DNA of 64,000 nucleotides from an uncultured Clostridia bacterium (lineage in GTDB: Bacteria > Bacillota > Clostridia > Christensenellales > UBA1242): NCBI GenBank assembly GCA_944349905.1, contig CALVNR010000001.1:1-64000 (forward strand), written 5' to 3'. A model generated the notes under the pieces. The model saw nothing but the letters and a program-made list of their open reading frames with translations, did no database searches and had not been told where the DNA came from. This document shows, in pieces, positions 35,578 through 43,915 of this stretch. The position numbers were made by a program, and so were the translations under genes. Numbering within the stretch: position 1 is the first letter of the stretch; each line of letters starts with the position of its first letter.

Positions 35578-35609
35578 AAAAAAACTTGAAACAAAAGTTT
35601 CAAGTTTTT
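35578..35609. terminator. strong bidirectional terminator between spoVM and rpmB
   Basis: AAAAACTTGAAAC and GTTTCAAGTTTTT pair around AAAA, with A and T runs on both sides. Confidence 0.9.
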
Positions 35610-35635
35610 AAACAAAAAATCAAGCATAAGATTGA

Positions 35636-35818
35636 TTATGCTTTTTTTGCTGTTTTAATGCATTTTGTGCAGGCCTTAACTTTAACAGGTTTTCCGTCTA
35701 TTTCAACAACTGTTTGTTGAAGATTTAATTCATAAGTTCTATTGTATTTTTTATTTGAGAAAGAAACTTGTTTTCCTGTTGATTTACCTCTTCCACATAT
35801 ATCACATGTTCTGCTCAT
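35636..35818 (-). CDS. rpmB: 50S ribosomal protein L28
   Basis: L28 is 60 aa here and starts MSRTCDICGRGKSTGK. It keeps both zinc-binding pairs (CDIC and CTKC), the zinc-containing form. The start at 35818 follows GGAGG; the in-frame ATG 60 nt upstream is not needed. It is transcribed opposite to spoVM and yloU, as in Bacillus. Confidence 0.96.
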   Translation of the reverse strand: MSRTCDICGRGKSTGKQVSFSNKKYNRTYELNLQQTVVEIDGKPVKVKACTKCIKTAKKA

Positions 35819-36039
35819 AATTTCCTCCAATATATTTTTCTTGCACTTAACTATATCATTATTTGAGAAAAAAATCAACTCTTTTTTAAAAAGTTTTTTA
35901 CTTTTACAAAAATTTTGACTATTTTTTTATAAAAGTTTTAATAAATATTTGTATTTTTCTTATTTATGTAGTAATATATCTTAGAAGGTGTTCCTTTATG
36001 TGGAACTATCTTTGTCAATTCATTTTTAGGGGGCGTCTT

Positions 36040-36390
36040 TTGACAGTAGATACAAATAATTATTATGGCAATATTTCTATCTCCGACAATGCTATTAGGA
36101 TTGTCGCGGGTTATGCTGTCCTTGATTGCTATGGGGTTGTTGACCTTGTATCTAAATCGCTTGTTGATAGTGCCCGTGAATTGATGAAAAAAAATTCGTA
36201 TTCAAAGGGTATTAAAATAAGCCACATTAACAACAGAATTTATATTGATGTTTATTGTATTTTAAAATATGGCGTTTCAATTAGCGCTGTTGCTGAGTCT
36301 TTGCGTAAATCGGTTAAGTATTCAGTAGAAAACTTTACTGGTATGCTTGTTGATGCAGTAAATGTTCATGTTGTTGGTGTAAGAGTTTAG
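36040..36390 (+). CDS. yloU: YloU (Asp23/Gls24 family)
   Basis: This 116-aa Asp23-family protein has YYGNISISDNAIRIVAGYAVLDCYGVVDL, YIDVYCILKYGVSISAVAESLRKSVKY and a VNVHVVGVRV end. The start is put at TTG 36040, because AGGGGG lies 6 nt upstream and the family N-terminus begins there. An ATG at 35998, behind AGAAGGTG, would add 14 residues and remains possible. It is paired with yloV, as in Bacillus and in Gram-positives in general; the role is unclear, probably envelope-related. Confidence 0.88.
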   Translation: MTVDTNNYYGNISISDNAIRIVAGYAVLDCYGVVDLVSKSLVDSARELMKKNSYSKGIKISHINNRIYIDVYCILKYGVSISAVAESLRKSVKYSVENFTGMLVDAVNVHVVGVRV

Positions 36391-36401
36391 GAGAAAATTT
36401 T

Positions 36402-38036
36402 ATGATAAAAACAATAAACGGTGCAACATTCCGTAAAATGATAGTAGCAGGCGCTGGCCTTTTAGAACAAAATAAAAAATATGTAGATTCTTTAAATGTT
36501 TTTCCTGTTCCTGATGGGGACACTGGGACAAACATGTTTTTGACAATGAAGTCTGCTGTTAATGAAGTTTCAAAATGTATAAACAACAACATGGACTCTT
36601 TAAGTGATGCTTTTGCAAAGGGTGCTTTAAAAGGTGCAAGAGGTAATAGTGGAGTTATTACTTCTCAAATTTTTAAAGGATTTTGCTCTGTTACAGCAAA
36701 AAGTAGCGAAATCACAACAAAGGTTTTTGCTCGTGCAATGCAAGAAGGTGCAAACATTGCTTACAAAGCTGTTACAAAACCAAAGGAAGGAACAATTTTG
36801 ACTGTTATTCGTGTTATGGCAGAAAACGCAGTTAATGTTGCAAAAAAGTGTGATGACTTTGAAGTTTTCCTTAAAAAAGTTTTGGATACTGGTGAAGAAA
36901 TTTTAAAGCAAACACCTGAAATGTTGCCTGTTCTTAAAAAAGCTGGCGTTGTTGATGCCGGTGGTAGAGGTATTATAGTTATCTTTACAGGTTTTTATAA
37001 ACTTATAATGGGTGAAGAAAACTTTGAATTTAGTTTTGAAGATGAGAAAAAACCTCAAACTGTTGATGATGTGATTGCTGACATTAACAATCTTGGTGAT
37101 ATTCAATTTGGTTATTGTACAGAATATATGATTATCAATATGAAAAAGAAAACTACCGAAGCCGATATTGATAAATTGCGTGAAAAATTGATGGAAATAG
37201 GGGATTCTGTTATTTGTATTGGAGATTTGAATTTGGTAAAAGTTCATGTCCATTCAAATGAACCAAACAAAGCACTTGAATATGCTCTTGAACTTGGAGA
37301 ACTTTACAACCTTAAAATAGAAAACATGCTCGAACAAAATAGAGAGTTAAAAAAGAAAGCATTAGTACAAGAGATTACAAAAGAAATTGGCATGGTTGCT
37401 GTTGCACCTGGTGAAGGTATTGCAAATATCTTTAAAGATATGGGCGTTGATGAAATAATCGTTGGGGGACAAACTATGAATCCAAGTGCAGAAGATATCG
37501 CATCTGCTTGTGATAAAGTTCCTGCAAACAATGTTATTGTTTTCCCAAATAACAAAAACATCATCTTGGCTGCTGAGCAAGCAAATGATTTGACTTCAAA
37601 AAATTTGATTGTTATTCCTACAAGGTCAATTCCAGAAGGCATAACTGCTTCAATCTCTTTCAATCCAGATGGTTCTGTTGAAGAAAATGCTGAAAGTATG
37701 AAAGAAGCTATTAAAGGAGTTCATTCTGGTGCTGTAACTTACGCAGTAAGAGACACTCATGTTGATGGCTTTGATTTGGCTGTTGGTGAAATCATTGGAC
37801 TTGATGATAAAGCAATTCTTGCAAAAGGCAAGGCTGTAAATGAAACAACTGCTAAATTGGTTGAAAAAATGATGAACGATGAAATCATGAACATTACTCT
37901 TTTCTATGGTGAAGACATAAGAGAAGAAGAAGCAAATGCCTTGGTTAAATTACTCAATGAAAAATATCCTGAAATAGAAGTTAGTGCCGTATTTGGTGGT
38001 CAACCAGTATATTACTATCTTGTAAGCTTAGAATAA
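36402..38036 (+). CDS. fakA: fatty acid kinase ATP-binding subunit FakA/YloV
   Basis: FakA phosphorylates exogenous fatty acids bound by FakB. The 544-aa protein has an N-terminal Dak2 (dihydroxyacetone-kinase-like) domain with FPVPDGDTGTNM (metal/ATP binding) and GARGNSGVITSQI. Middle and C-terminal DegV-like FakB-docking parts follow (GGQTMNPSAEDI, FGGQPVYYY ending). No fakB is in the window. It starts 11 nt after yloU. Confidence 0.93.
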   Translation: MIKTINGATFRKMIVAGAGLLEQNKKYVDSLNVFPVPDGDTGTNMFLTMKSAVNEVSKCINNNMDSLSDAFAKGALKGARGNSGVITSQIFKGFCSVTAKSSEITTKVFARAMQEGANIAYKAVTKPKEGTILTVIRVMAENAVNVAKKCDDFEVFLKKVLDTGEEILKQTPEMLPVLKKAGVVDAGGRGIIVIFTGFYKLIMGEENFEFSFEDEKKPQTVDDVIADINNLGDIQFGYCTEYMIINMKKKTTEADIDKLREKLMEIGDSVICIGDLNLVKVHVHSNEPNKALEYALELGELYNLKIENMLEQNRELKKKALVQEITKEIGMVAVAPGEGIANIFKDMGVDEIIVGGQTMNPSAEDIASACDKVPANNVIVFPNNKNIILAAEQANDLTSKNLIVIPTRSIPEGITASISFNPDGSVEENAESMKEAIKGVHSGAVTYAVRDTHVDGFDLAVGEIIGLDDKAILAKGKAVNETTAKLVEKMMNDEIMNITLFYGEDIREEEANALVKLLNEKYPEIEVSAVFGGQPVYYYLVSLE

Positions 38037-38041
38037 AATAT

Positions 38042-38069
38042 AACCACTTTTTATAAAGTGGTTTTTTTA
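38042..38069 (+). terminator. terminator of yloU-fakA
   Basis: AACCACTTT and AAAGTGGTT pair around TTAT, followed by T residues. Confidence 0.85.
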
Positions 38070-38098
38070 TTGATTTTTATTAATTAAATGATTAATAT
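38070..38098 (+). promoter_or_regulatory. leaderless promoter of tlyA
   Basis: TTGATT (38070-38075), 17 bp, TAATAT (38093-38098), then 6 nt to the ATG at 38105. No ribosome site. Confidence 0.6.
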
Positions 38099-38104
38099 TA
38101 TTGT

Positions 38105-38884
38105 ATGAGAGTTGACAAATTTATATCTGAAAAATTTACAATTTCAAGAACAAAAGCACAAGAATTAATTAAAAATGGGCTTGTGTTTTATGCCGATAAA
38201 AAAGTTGATAAGGTTTCTTTTGATGTTGAAAATGAAAATTTGATTTTGATTAAAGACAACAAACAGTACGTTTCTCGTGGTGCTTATAAGTTGCTTGGTG
38301 CAATTGATGCTTTTGACCTAAACTTTAAAGATAAAGTGGTTTTAGATATAGGAGCATCTACTGGTGGGTTTACTCAGGTCGCTTTAGAACACGGAGCAAA
38401 AAAAGTTTATGCTGTTGATATTGGAAAAAATGAACTTGCGCAAGTTTTGAAAAATAACAACAAAGTTGTAAATATGAATTCTACCGATTTTAGAGATATA
38501 TCAAAGGACAAATTGAAAGATGTGGAAATGATTGTTGGGGATATATCTTTTATTTCATTAAAACATATTTTTCCAAAAATCTTAGATTTGTTTGGCAACA
38601 AAATTGAAGTTTGTATGCTTTTTAAACCACAATTTGAATGTGGAATAGAACAAGCAAAAAAATATAAAGGAGTTGTATTAGATAAAAAATTGCATATAAA
38701 ACTTTTAACAGATTTTGTTTGTTATTTACAAAATATGGGATTTTTAGTTAGTGGAATTACTTATTCAAATATAAAGGGTAAGCAAGGTAATATAGAATAT
38801 TTGTTTTATATTAATGGTAAAGTATTTTATAATTTTGATATTAATAATCTTGTTTGCGATGCTTTTAACAATTTTGGAAATTAA
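38105..38884 (+). CDS. tlyA: TlyA family rRNA methyltransferase
   Basis: TlyA proteins are 2'-O-methyltransferases of 16S/23S rRNA, formerly called hemolysins. The 259-aa protein has an N-terminal S4 RNA-binding domain (MRVDKFISEKFTISRTKAQELIKNG). An FtsJ-like SAM domain follows with VVLDIGASTGGFTQVALEHGA (motif I), VYAVDIG and GDISFISL. KPQFECG and KGKQGNIEYL close the fold. No Shine-Dalgarno; see the promoter entry. Confidence 0.92.
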   Translation: MRVDKFISEKFTISRTKAQELIKNGLVFYADKKVDKVSFDVENENLILIKDNKQYVSRGAYKLLGAIDAFDLNFKDKVVLDIGASTGGFTQVALEHGAKKVYAVDIGKNELAQVLKNNNKVVNMNSTDFRDISKDKLKDVEMIVGDISFISLKHIFPKILDLFGNKIEVCMLFKPQFECGIEQAKKYKGVVLDKKLHIKLLTDFVCYLQNMGFLVSGITYSNIKGKQGNIEYLFYINGKVFYNFDINNLVCDAFNNFGN

Positions 38885-38908
38885 AATTTTTTGATAATAG
38901 TTAAAAAT

Positions 38909-38945
38909 AAAAAAACATGCACAAATTAGCATGTTTTTATTTTTA
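38909..38945. terminator. bidirectional terminator after tlyA
   Basis: AAAAACATGC and GCATGTTTTT pair around ACAAATTA with T/A-rich flanks, between convergent genes. Confidence 0.85.
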
Positions 38946-38949
38946 ATTT

Positions 38950-39609
38950 TTATTGCATTCTTGACATTGTCGCAGTAGGATAAAGTGGAACGTTGTTAAA
39001 TCCTGGGCATGCATTTGTTGGTTCTGGTGCTTGACAAGGTGGTATTACAGGATAACCATAACTTGGAACAAGCAAATCAACAACTGATGTTACTTTTACT
39101 AGCACTTGTATACAACCAGTAACTGTGAATGTATTTTCTGATGTGTAAGCACCTACTGAACTTGTAAATAATGCATTTGCAGTTATGTTTACAGGTGAAA
39201 GTGATGGTTGTGGAACAAATAATACTACACTTTTTGCAATCAATAAAGTAGATGTACCTGTTCCAATAACACCGTTATTATCTCTATAAGTTACCGTTAC
39301 TGGTATTGTAAGAGTAAAACTTACATTGGCATAGTTTGGAGTTTGTTCTATTCTATCAATTGTTATATCTGAAATTGTTACGCTTGAACCTGTTGTGTTT
39401 TGTGCTGAGATATAAGTAAGTGGCAATGCTGGTGATGCTGGGTTAAAATTGCTTACTGGTAAAATAATTCCACTTTCTGTTGATTGGCTTACGCATGCAT
39501 CAAAAACTTTTGTTGTTTCAATTAACACCTTTTCACAAATTCCATTTAAACCATTCCCACAAATTGGCCCCGGTCTATTTGGATTTGTATTGTTAATATA
39601 AAAAGACAT
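38950..39609 (-). CDS. hypothetical beta-rich protein, 219 aa
   Basis: I cannot name a function. It begins MSFYINNTNPNRPGPICGNG, followed by LNGICEKVLIETTKVFDACV (four Cys in the first 40 residues counting from the start). The rest is Thr/Ser/Val-rich beta-strand sequence (SSVTISDITIDRIEQ, NVSFTLTIPVTVTYRDNNG) with a Pro-rich C-terminus (YPVIPPCQAPEPTNACPG). There is no signal peptide. The composition resembles spore-surface or self-assembling structural proteins of Clostridia; that is an impression, not a match. GGAGG precedes the ATG. A palindrome lies in its 5' leader, and a promoter-like TTAACA-18-TATAAT lies upstream on the minus strand. Confidence 0.7.
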   Translation of the reverse strand: MSFYINNTNPNRPGPICGNGLNGICEKVLIETTKVFDACVSQSTESGIILPVSNFNPASPALPLTYISAQNTTGSSVTISDITIDRIEQTPNYANVSFTLTIPVTVTYRDNNGVIGTGTSTLLIAKSVVLFVPQPSLSPVNITANALFTSSVGAYTSENTFTVTGCIQVLVKVTSVVDLLVPSYGYPVIPPCQAPEPTNACPGFNNVPLYPTATMSRMQ

Positions 39610-39632
39610 CTTTACCTCCTATTCTTTTTATG

Positions 39633-39650
39633 AGTTTACGCATGTAAACT
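39633..39650. promoter_or_regulatory. palindrome in the leader of the 219-aa gene
   Basis: AGTTTAC and GTAAACT flank GCAT: perfect 7-bp arms. On the minus strand it lies downstream of the TATAAT at 39661-39666 and 24 nt upstream of the ATG. It may be an operator or an RNA hairpin in the leader. Confidence 0.5.
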
Positions 39651-39760
39651 AACTATACTAATTATATGTAAGTGTGTTATAAAGTGTTAACAACCTAAAT
39701 TTGTTTGATTTTTTTATTTATTAATGTATAATATGTAAGTAAATTTATTAGGAGATTTTT

Positions 39761-40862
39761 ATGATTTTAGAAAATGTAATTGAAAGACTTGAAATTTTAA
39801 AAAAAGACCTTGATTTTATAAAGGAGTGTCTTTGACTACTTTGGACAAGAAAAGAAAATAAAAGAACTTGAAAAACAGCAAATGGAAGAAGATTTTTATC
39901 TTGACCAAAAAAAAGTGTTAACTGTAGGTAGACAAATAAAAGAATGTCAACACAAAATTTCATTGATAAATTCTCTTGAAAATGCTTTTTTAGATTGTAA
40001 AGGTTATGTTGATTTATTTCAAGAGTTTGGCGATGCTTCACTTGAAAAAGATATTGAAGATAGTTTGCACTTGTGTGAAGAAAAATTTGAACAAGCAAAA
40101 ATTGAAACTTTACTTTCTGGCAAATATGATAGCTATGATGCAATTATGACTTTGCATTCTGGAGCAGGTGGAACAGAAGCATGTGATTGGACTGATATGC
40201 TATGGCGTATGTATAAAATGTATTGTGAAAAAAATGATTTTAAAATCAAAGTTCTAGATGTGCTTGATGGAGATGGGGCAGGGTTAAAGTCTATTACTTT
40301 TGAAGTTGACGGCGAAAATGCTTATGGCTTTTTAAAATGTGAAAAAGGAGTTCACAGATTAGTTCGTATCTCTCCTTTTGATGCTAATGCCAGAAGACAT
40401 ACTTCTTTTGCCAGTGTTGAAGTTATGCCAAAAATTGAAGAAAAACCAGATATTGATATAAGACCAGAAGATTTAAAAGTTGACACTTATAGAGCTTCTG
40501 GTGCAGGTGGACAACATGTTAATAAAACAGAAAGTGCAATAAGAATTACACACTTGCCAACAGGAATTATAGTAGCATGTCAAAATGAGCGTTCTCAAAT
40601 ACAAAACAGAGAAATGGCTATGCAAATGCTATACTCCAAACTTGTTGAACTTGAAGAAGCAAAAGAAATGGAAGAAATGGCAAAAGTTCGCGGAGAGATT
40701 AAGAAAATTGAATGGGGAAGTCAAATTAGAAGTTATGTATTCTGTCCTTATACTCTTGTAAAAGACCATAGAACTGGATATGAAGATACAAATATAGCAT
40801 CTGTTATGGATGGAAATATTCAGGAATTTATTAACGAATATTTAAAAAAGACAAGCATTTAA
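39761..40862 (+). CDS. prfB: peptide chain release factor 2, programmed +1 frameshift
   Basis: RF2 terminates at UGA and UAA. Translation starts at ATG 39761 (AGGAG upstream) and meets an in-frame TGA at 39833-39835 after 24 codons. The slip site CTT TGA C, preceded by the internal Shine-Dalgarno-like AAGGAG (39821-39826), is the classic RF2 autoregulatory +1 frameshift. The frame resumes with GAC at 39834 and gives 366 aa in total. The SPF anticodon-like motif (RISPFDA) and GGQ (SGAGGQHVNKTESA) are present. The locus is a working gene, not a pseudogene. The 3' end overlaps convergent spoIIP by 4 nt. Confidence 0.96.
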
Positions 40863-41983
40863 TTCTTGTCTTTTTTGCTTTTTTCCTTTTTACTTTTTTT
40901 ATATAAAATTATTCCTCCTATTGTAAGAGATATAATTATAACTCCACTAAAAATTATCGCTAGAATCCAATTATTTTTTGTTTCAGGCTGTTGGGTCGTA
41001 TTCTGTGAATTTTGCAAATTATCATCTGTGCTATTACCTGGAAGTTGAGGCGTTTGCTCGTTTGGAGATTGCTCATCTTCATTTGGCAAAAGTGTATCAT
41101 CTTCTATTGGAGTGTATAATACGCTATCAATTGCATCTACAAGGTAAGGTATAGAATTATATACATATTCTTTTTCTATTAAGTATGTCCCCATTTCAAA
41201 TAAAAGGCAAGTGTCTTTTAAAGCTTGATTATAATGACCACTTCCACTATATATATCAGAAAACAACCAAGGATACATTGCGTTTCCTGTTGCAAAAAGA
41301 ATCTTTGCAAATTGATAGTTGTTTTGATAATTTGGATTGCTTTTTCCCACTACTATTCTAACCTTGCTTAAATTTTCTCCATTTTGGTTTGTGTAATAGT
41401 AACTTTTGCTTACACCATCTCTATGTATATCAAAAAGAGCATCAGGATTGTATGAGTTAAAAAGTTTTGTCGCCGTCAAACCAGAACGAGAATATGCTGA
41501 TGAATTATGTGGAATATGAAGTGTTTCATCAAGAACAACATTATAATTTTTGCTTTCAAGTTGAGATTTTAACATTTTTGCCACATCATGAATTCCACCA
41601 GCGCCATATATTGAATCATATCCATCTGTTGGGGTGTAGCTTTCATCATTGTGTGTCATGTATAAACAAATAGTTTGCTGATTGTTTGACAACGGGGAAA
41701 TGTTATTGTTTTTTAACTTCTTTGAAATTGGAATATTAATATTTCCTATTTTTCGCGCATATGCTTTGTTTCCTTCTATTAAGTAAATTTCGTATTCTTC
41801 AAAATTTGCAGTTATAAAAGTATCACCAACTTCCACTTGACTTTTTTCCATTATTATTTCATTGTCTTGATTGTATACAATATAAGAATCTGTTTTTTCT
41901 CCATCAACAGCGAGTGTGGTTTTTATTGGAGAGAAAACTAAAAGTATTATAAGTATGTATAAAATAATATATTTTGTTTTCAT
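40859..41983 (-). CDS. spoIIP: stage II sporulation protein P
   Basis: SpoIIP is the amidase/endopeptidase of the DMP engulfment machine. The 374-aa protein has a signal peptide (1-25), a short beta region and then the catalytic domain: LYMTHNDESYTPTDG, GGIHDVAKMLKSQLESKNY, YNPDALFDIHRDGVSKS, VRIVVGKSNPNY and LLFEMGTYL. A Pro/Gln/Asn-rich linker and a transmembrane helix (WILAIIFSGVIIISLTIGGI) with a Lys-rich tail follow. The His and Glu of the amidase family are present (MTHND, FDIHRD, FEMG). Bacillus SpoIIP instead has an N-terminal anchor. No ribosome site lies before the ATG. It is divergent from tsaD. Confidence 0.88.
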   Translation of the reverse strand: MKTKYIILYILIILLVFSPIKTTLAVDGEKTDSYIVYNQDNEIIMEKSQVEVGDTFITANFEEYEIYLIEGNKAYARKIGNINIPISKKLKNNNISPLSNNQQTICLYMTHNDESYTPTDGYDSIYGAGGIHDVAKMLKSQLESKNYNVVLDETLHIPHNSSAYSRSGLTATKLFNSYNPDALFDIHRDGVSKSYYYTNQNGENLSKVRIVVGKSNPNYQNNYQFAKILFATGNAMYPWLFSDIYSGSGHYNQALKDTCLLFEMGTYLIEKEYVYNSIPYLVDAIDSVLYTPIEDDTLLPNEDEQSPNEQTPQLPGNSTDDNLQNSQNTTQQPETKNNWILAIIFSGVIIISLTIGGIILYKKSKKEKSKKDKN

Positions 41984-42043
41984 ATTGTTATTTTGTTTTG
42001 TTTGCTAAAAAAAATACATTTGATTTTTATTAAATTCAAATAG

Positions 42044-42072
42044 TTGATTTTGTTATTTGTTTTTGTTATAAT
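42044..42072 (+). promoter_or_regulatory. leaderless promoter of tsaD
   Basis: TTGATT (42044-42049), 17 bp, TATAAT (42067-42072), then 9 nt to the ATG at 42082. No Shine-Dalgarno. Confidence 0.65.
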
Positions 42073-42081
42073 TTGTTTATT

Positions 42082-43140
42082 ATGAAATACTTTGAAAAAA
42101 TGAAAGAAAAATTTGAATTGCTTAAAGAAAAAAAAGATGTGATTATCCTTTCTGTTGAGTCTTCTTGTGATGAAACAAGCATTGCAGTTGTAAAAAACGG
42201 AAGGGAAATTTTGTCAAATATAATTGCATCTCAAATTGAAATTCATAGAAGATTTGGTGGTGTGGTTCCAGAAGTAGCTTCTAGAAATCACATATTGGCA
42301 ATCTCAAATATATTTGACCAAGCTATTGAAAAGGCTGATATAAAAAAAGAAGATATTGATGCTGTTGCTGTAACTTATGGAGCTGGTCTTATTGGTGCTT
42401 TGCTTGTTGGAGTTAATTTTGCAAAAGCTCTTGCCTATTCACTTGATGTACCACTTATAGCAGTAAGTCATGTGCATGGCCATATTGCAGGAAATTATGT
42501 TTCTCATTTAGATCTAAAACCACCTTTTATTTGCTTAATGGTTAGTGGTGGACATTGCGCTATTTTAAGGGTAGAAGATTACAATAAATTTAAACTTATT
42601 GGTTCTACTGTTGACGACGCAGTCGGAGAATGTTTTGATAAGGTTGCAAGAGTGTTGTCTCTTCCTTATCCAGGGGGACCTGAAATTGACAAGTTGGCAA
42701 AAGAAGGGAGAAAAACTCACAATTTTGTTGTTTCTAATAGTTTGAAAAATACATTTAATTTTTCTTTTAGTGGAATAAAAACCTCCGTTGTTAATTTTGT
42801 TCATAATGCACAGCAAAGGGGAGAACAAATAAACAAAGCTGATATTGCTTTTTCTTTTCAAGATGATGTTACAAATGAACTTGTTGAAAAGACTATTCGT
42901 GCTTGCAAAGAGCAAGGATTAGACAAAATAGTTGTAGCTGGTGGAGTTGGTGCAAATTCTATGTTAAGAGAAAAATTTTCAATGGTTTGTGAAAAAAATG
43001 GCTTTAAGTTTTACTCACCAGTTTTAAAACTTTGTACAGACAATGCTGCTATGATTGGCTCTGCTGGATATTACATGATGAAAGATGGTCTTGGTCTTGC
43101 TGATTTGTCTTTAACGGCAAAAGCAATTGTAAGTTTGTAG
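42082..43140 (+). CDS. tsaD: tRNA N6-adenosine threonylcarbamoyltransferase
   Basis: TsaD completes t6A37 in ANN-decoding tRNAs. The 352-aa Kae1/TsaD protein has ILSVESSCDETS near the N-terminus, GVVPEVASR, metal ligands in HVHGHIAGN, VSGGH and CTDNAAMIGSAGY near the end. The first 21 residues (charged, MKYFEKMKEKFELLKEKKDV) precede the usual family start; an internal ATG at 42100 is possible. Its partner reaction product is used by mtaB at 56 kb. Confidence 0.96.
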   Translation: MKYFEKMKEKFELLKEKKDVIILSVESSCDETSIAVVKNGREILSNIIASQIEIHRRFGGVVPEVASRNHILAISNIFDQAIEKADIKKEDIDAVAVTYGAGLIGALLVGVNFAKALAYSLDVPLIAVSHVHGHIAGNYVSHLDLKPPFICLMVSGGHCAILRVEDYNKFKLIGSTVDDAVGECFDKVARVLSLPYPGGPEIDKLAKEGRKTHNFVVSNSLKNTFNFSFSGIKTSVVNFVHNAQQRGEQINKADIAFSFQDDVTNELVEKTIRACKEQGLDKIVVAGGVGANSMLREKFSMVCEKNGFKFYSPVLKLCTDNAAMIGSAGYYMMKDGLGLADLSLTAKAIVSL

Positions 43141-43148
43141 GAGAGTAT

Positions 43149-43898
43149 ATGAGCAATAAAGAAAACTGCCAAAAAAATAGTAATTTTATAAATATGATTA
43201 AAAGTTATAAATGGTATGAGTTTTGTTTCTATGCTTTTGGTATTCTTGCAGTTGTTTTGCTTGCAATATTTTTCAAAAGTTCGGCTTTGACTATAATACT
43301 TTCAATTTTTGGAATAACTTATGTATTTTTAGTTTCAAAAAAATTTAAGTTTGCTATTATTTTTGGTATAATTTATACAACTTTATATGTAGTTCAATCA
43401 GTTTTGTATAAAAATTGGGGAGAATTTATTTTAAATTTATGCGTAGTTTTACCTATGTTGATTGCTTCTTTGGTAAGCTGGCTTATTCAAAATGATAAAA
43501 AAAGTTTGGTTGTCAAAAGTAAAAAAATATCTTTGAAAGAGATAGCAATAGTTTCTGTTGTAAGCGTTGTTTTATCTGTTGCTTTTTATTTTGTTTTAAG
43601 ATATTTTAACACTCCAAATTTGATAGTTGCCACTTTATCTTTATTCTTCACAGTGCTAGGAAATTATTTGTTAATGAGACAAAGTCCTTTTATGTTTTTT
43701 GTTTATATTTTAAATAACATTGTTGTCATTTTAATTTGGTTGTTACCTGTTGTTATGGGAGTTGGGAACAGTGCTGAAACTTTGCCTATGATTGTAACTT
43801 TGAGTTTTTATTTAATTTTTAATATTGTAGGAGCAATAAATTGGAACAGAAAAGAAAAGCAGGAAGAAATTGCTGACAAACAGGAAAAAATCAATTGA
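43149..43898 (+). CDS. pnuC: PnuC-like nicotinamide riboside transporter
   Basis: This 249-aa membrane protein has about seven helices. PnuC-like features are WGEFILNLCVVLPMLIASLVSW and the later PNLIVATLSLFFTVLGNYLLMRQSPFMFF, with the recurrent N/W positions of the family. PnuC takes up nicotinamide riboside or a related vitamin by facilitated diffusion, driven by phosphorylation inside. It starts 8 nt after tsaD behind GGAGAG and is followed directly by the U32 gene. Family assignment is fairly good; the vitamin is not certain. Confidence 0.72.
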   Translation: MSNKENCQKNSNFINMIKSYKWYEFCFYAFGILAVVLLAIFFKSSALTIILSIFGITYVFLVSKKFKFAIIFGIIYTTLYVVQSVLYKNWGEFILNLCVVLPMLIASLVSWLIQNDKKSLVVKSKKISLKEIAIVSVVSVVLSVAFYFVLRYFNTPNLIVATLSLFFTVLGNYLLMRQSPFMFFVYILNNIVVILIWLLPVVMGVGNSAETLPMIVTLSFYLIFNIVGAINWNRKEKQEEIADKQEKIN

Positions 43899-43915
43899 TT
43901 GTAAAGGAGAAAATT

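Noticed and set aside
39761..39835. prfB as a split or broken gene
   Set aside because: The interruption is exactly the RF2 frameshift site with its upstream AAGGAG, and the downstream frame is intact with SPF and GGQ motifs.
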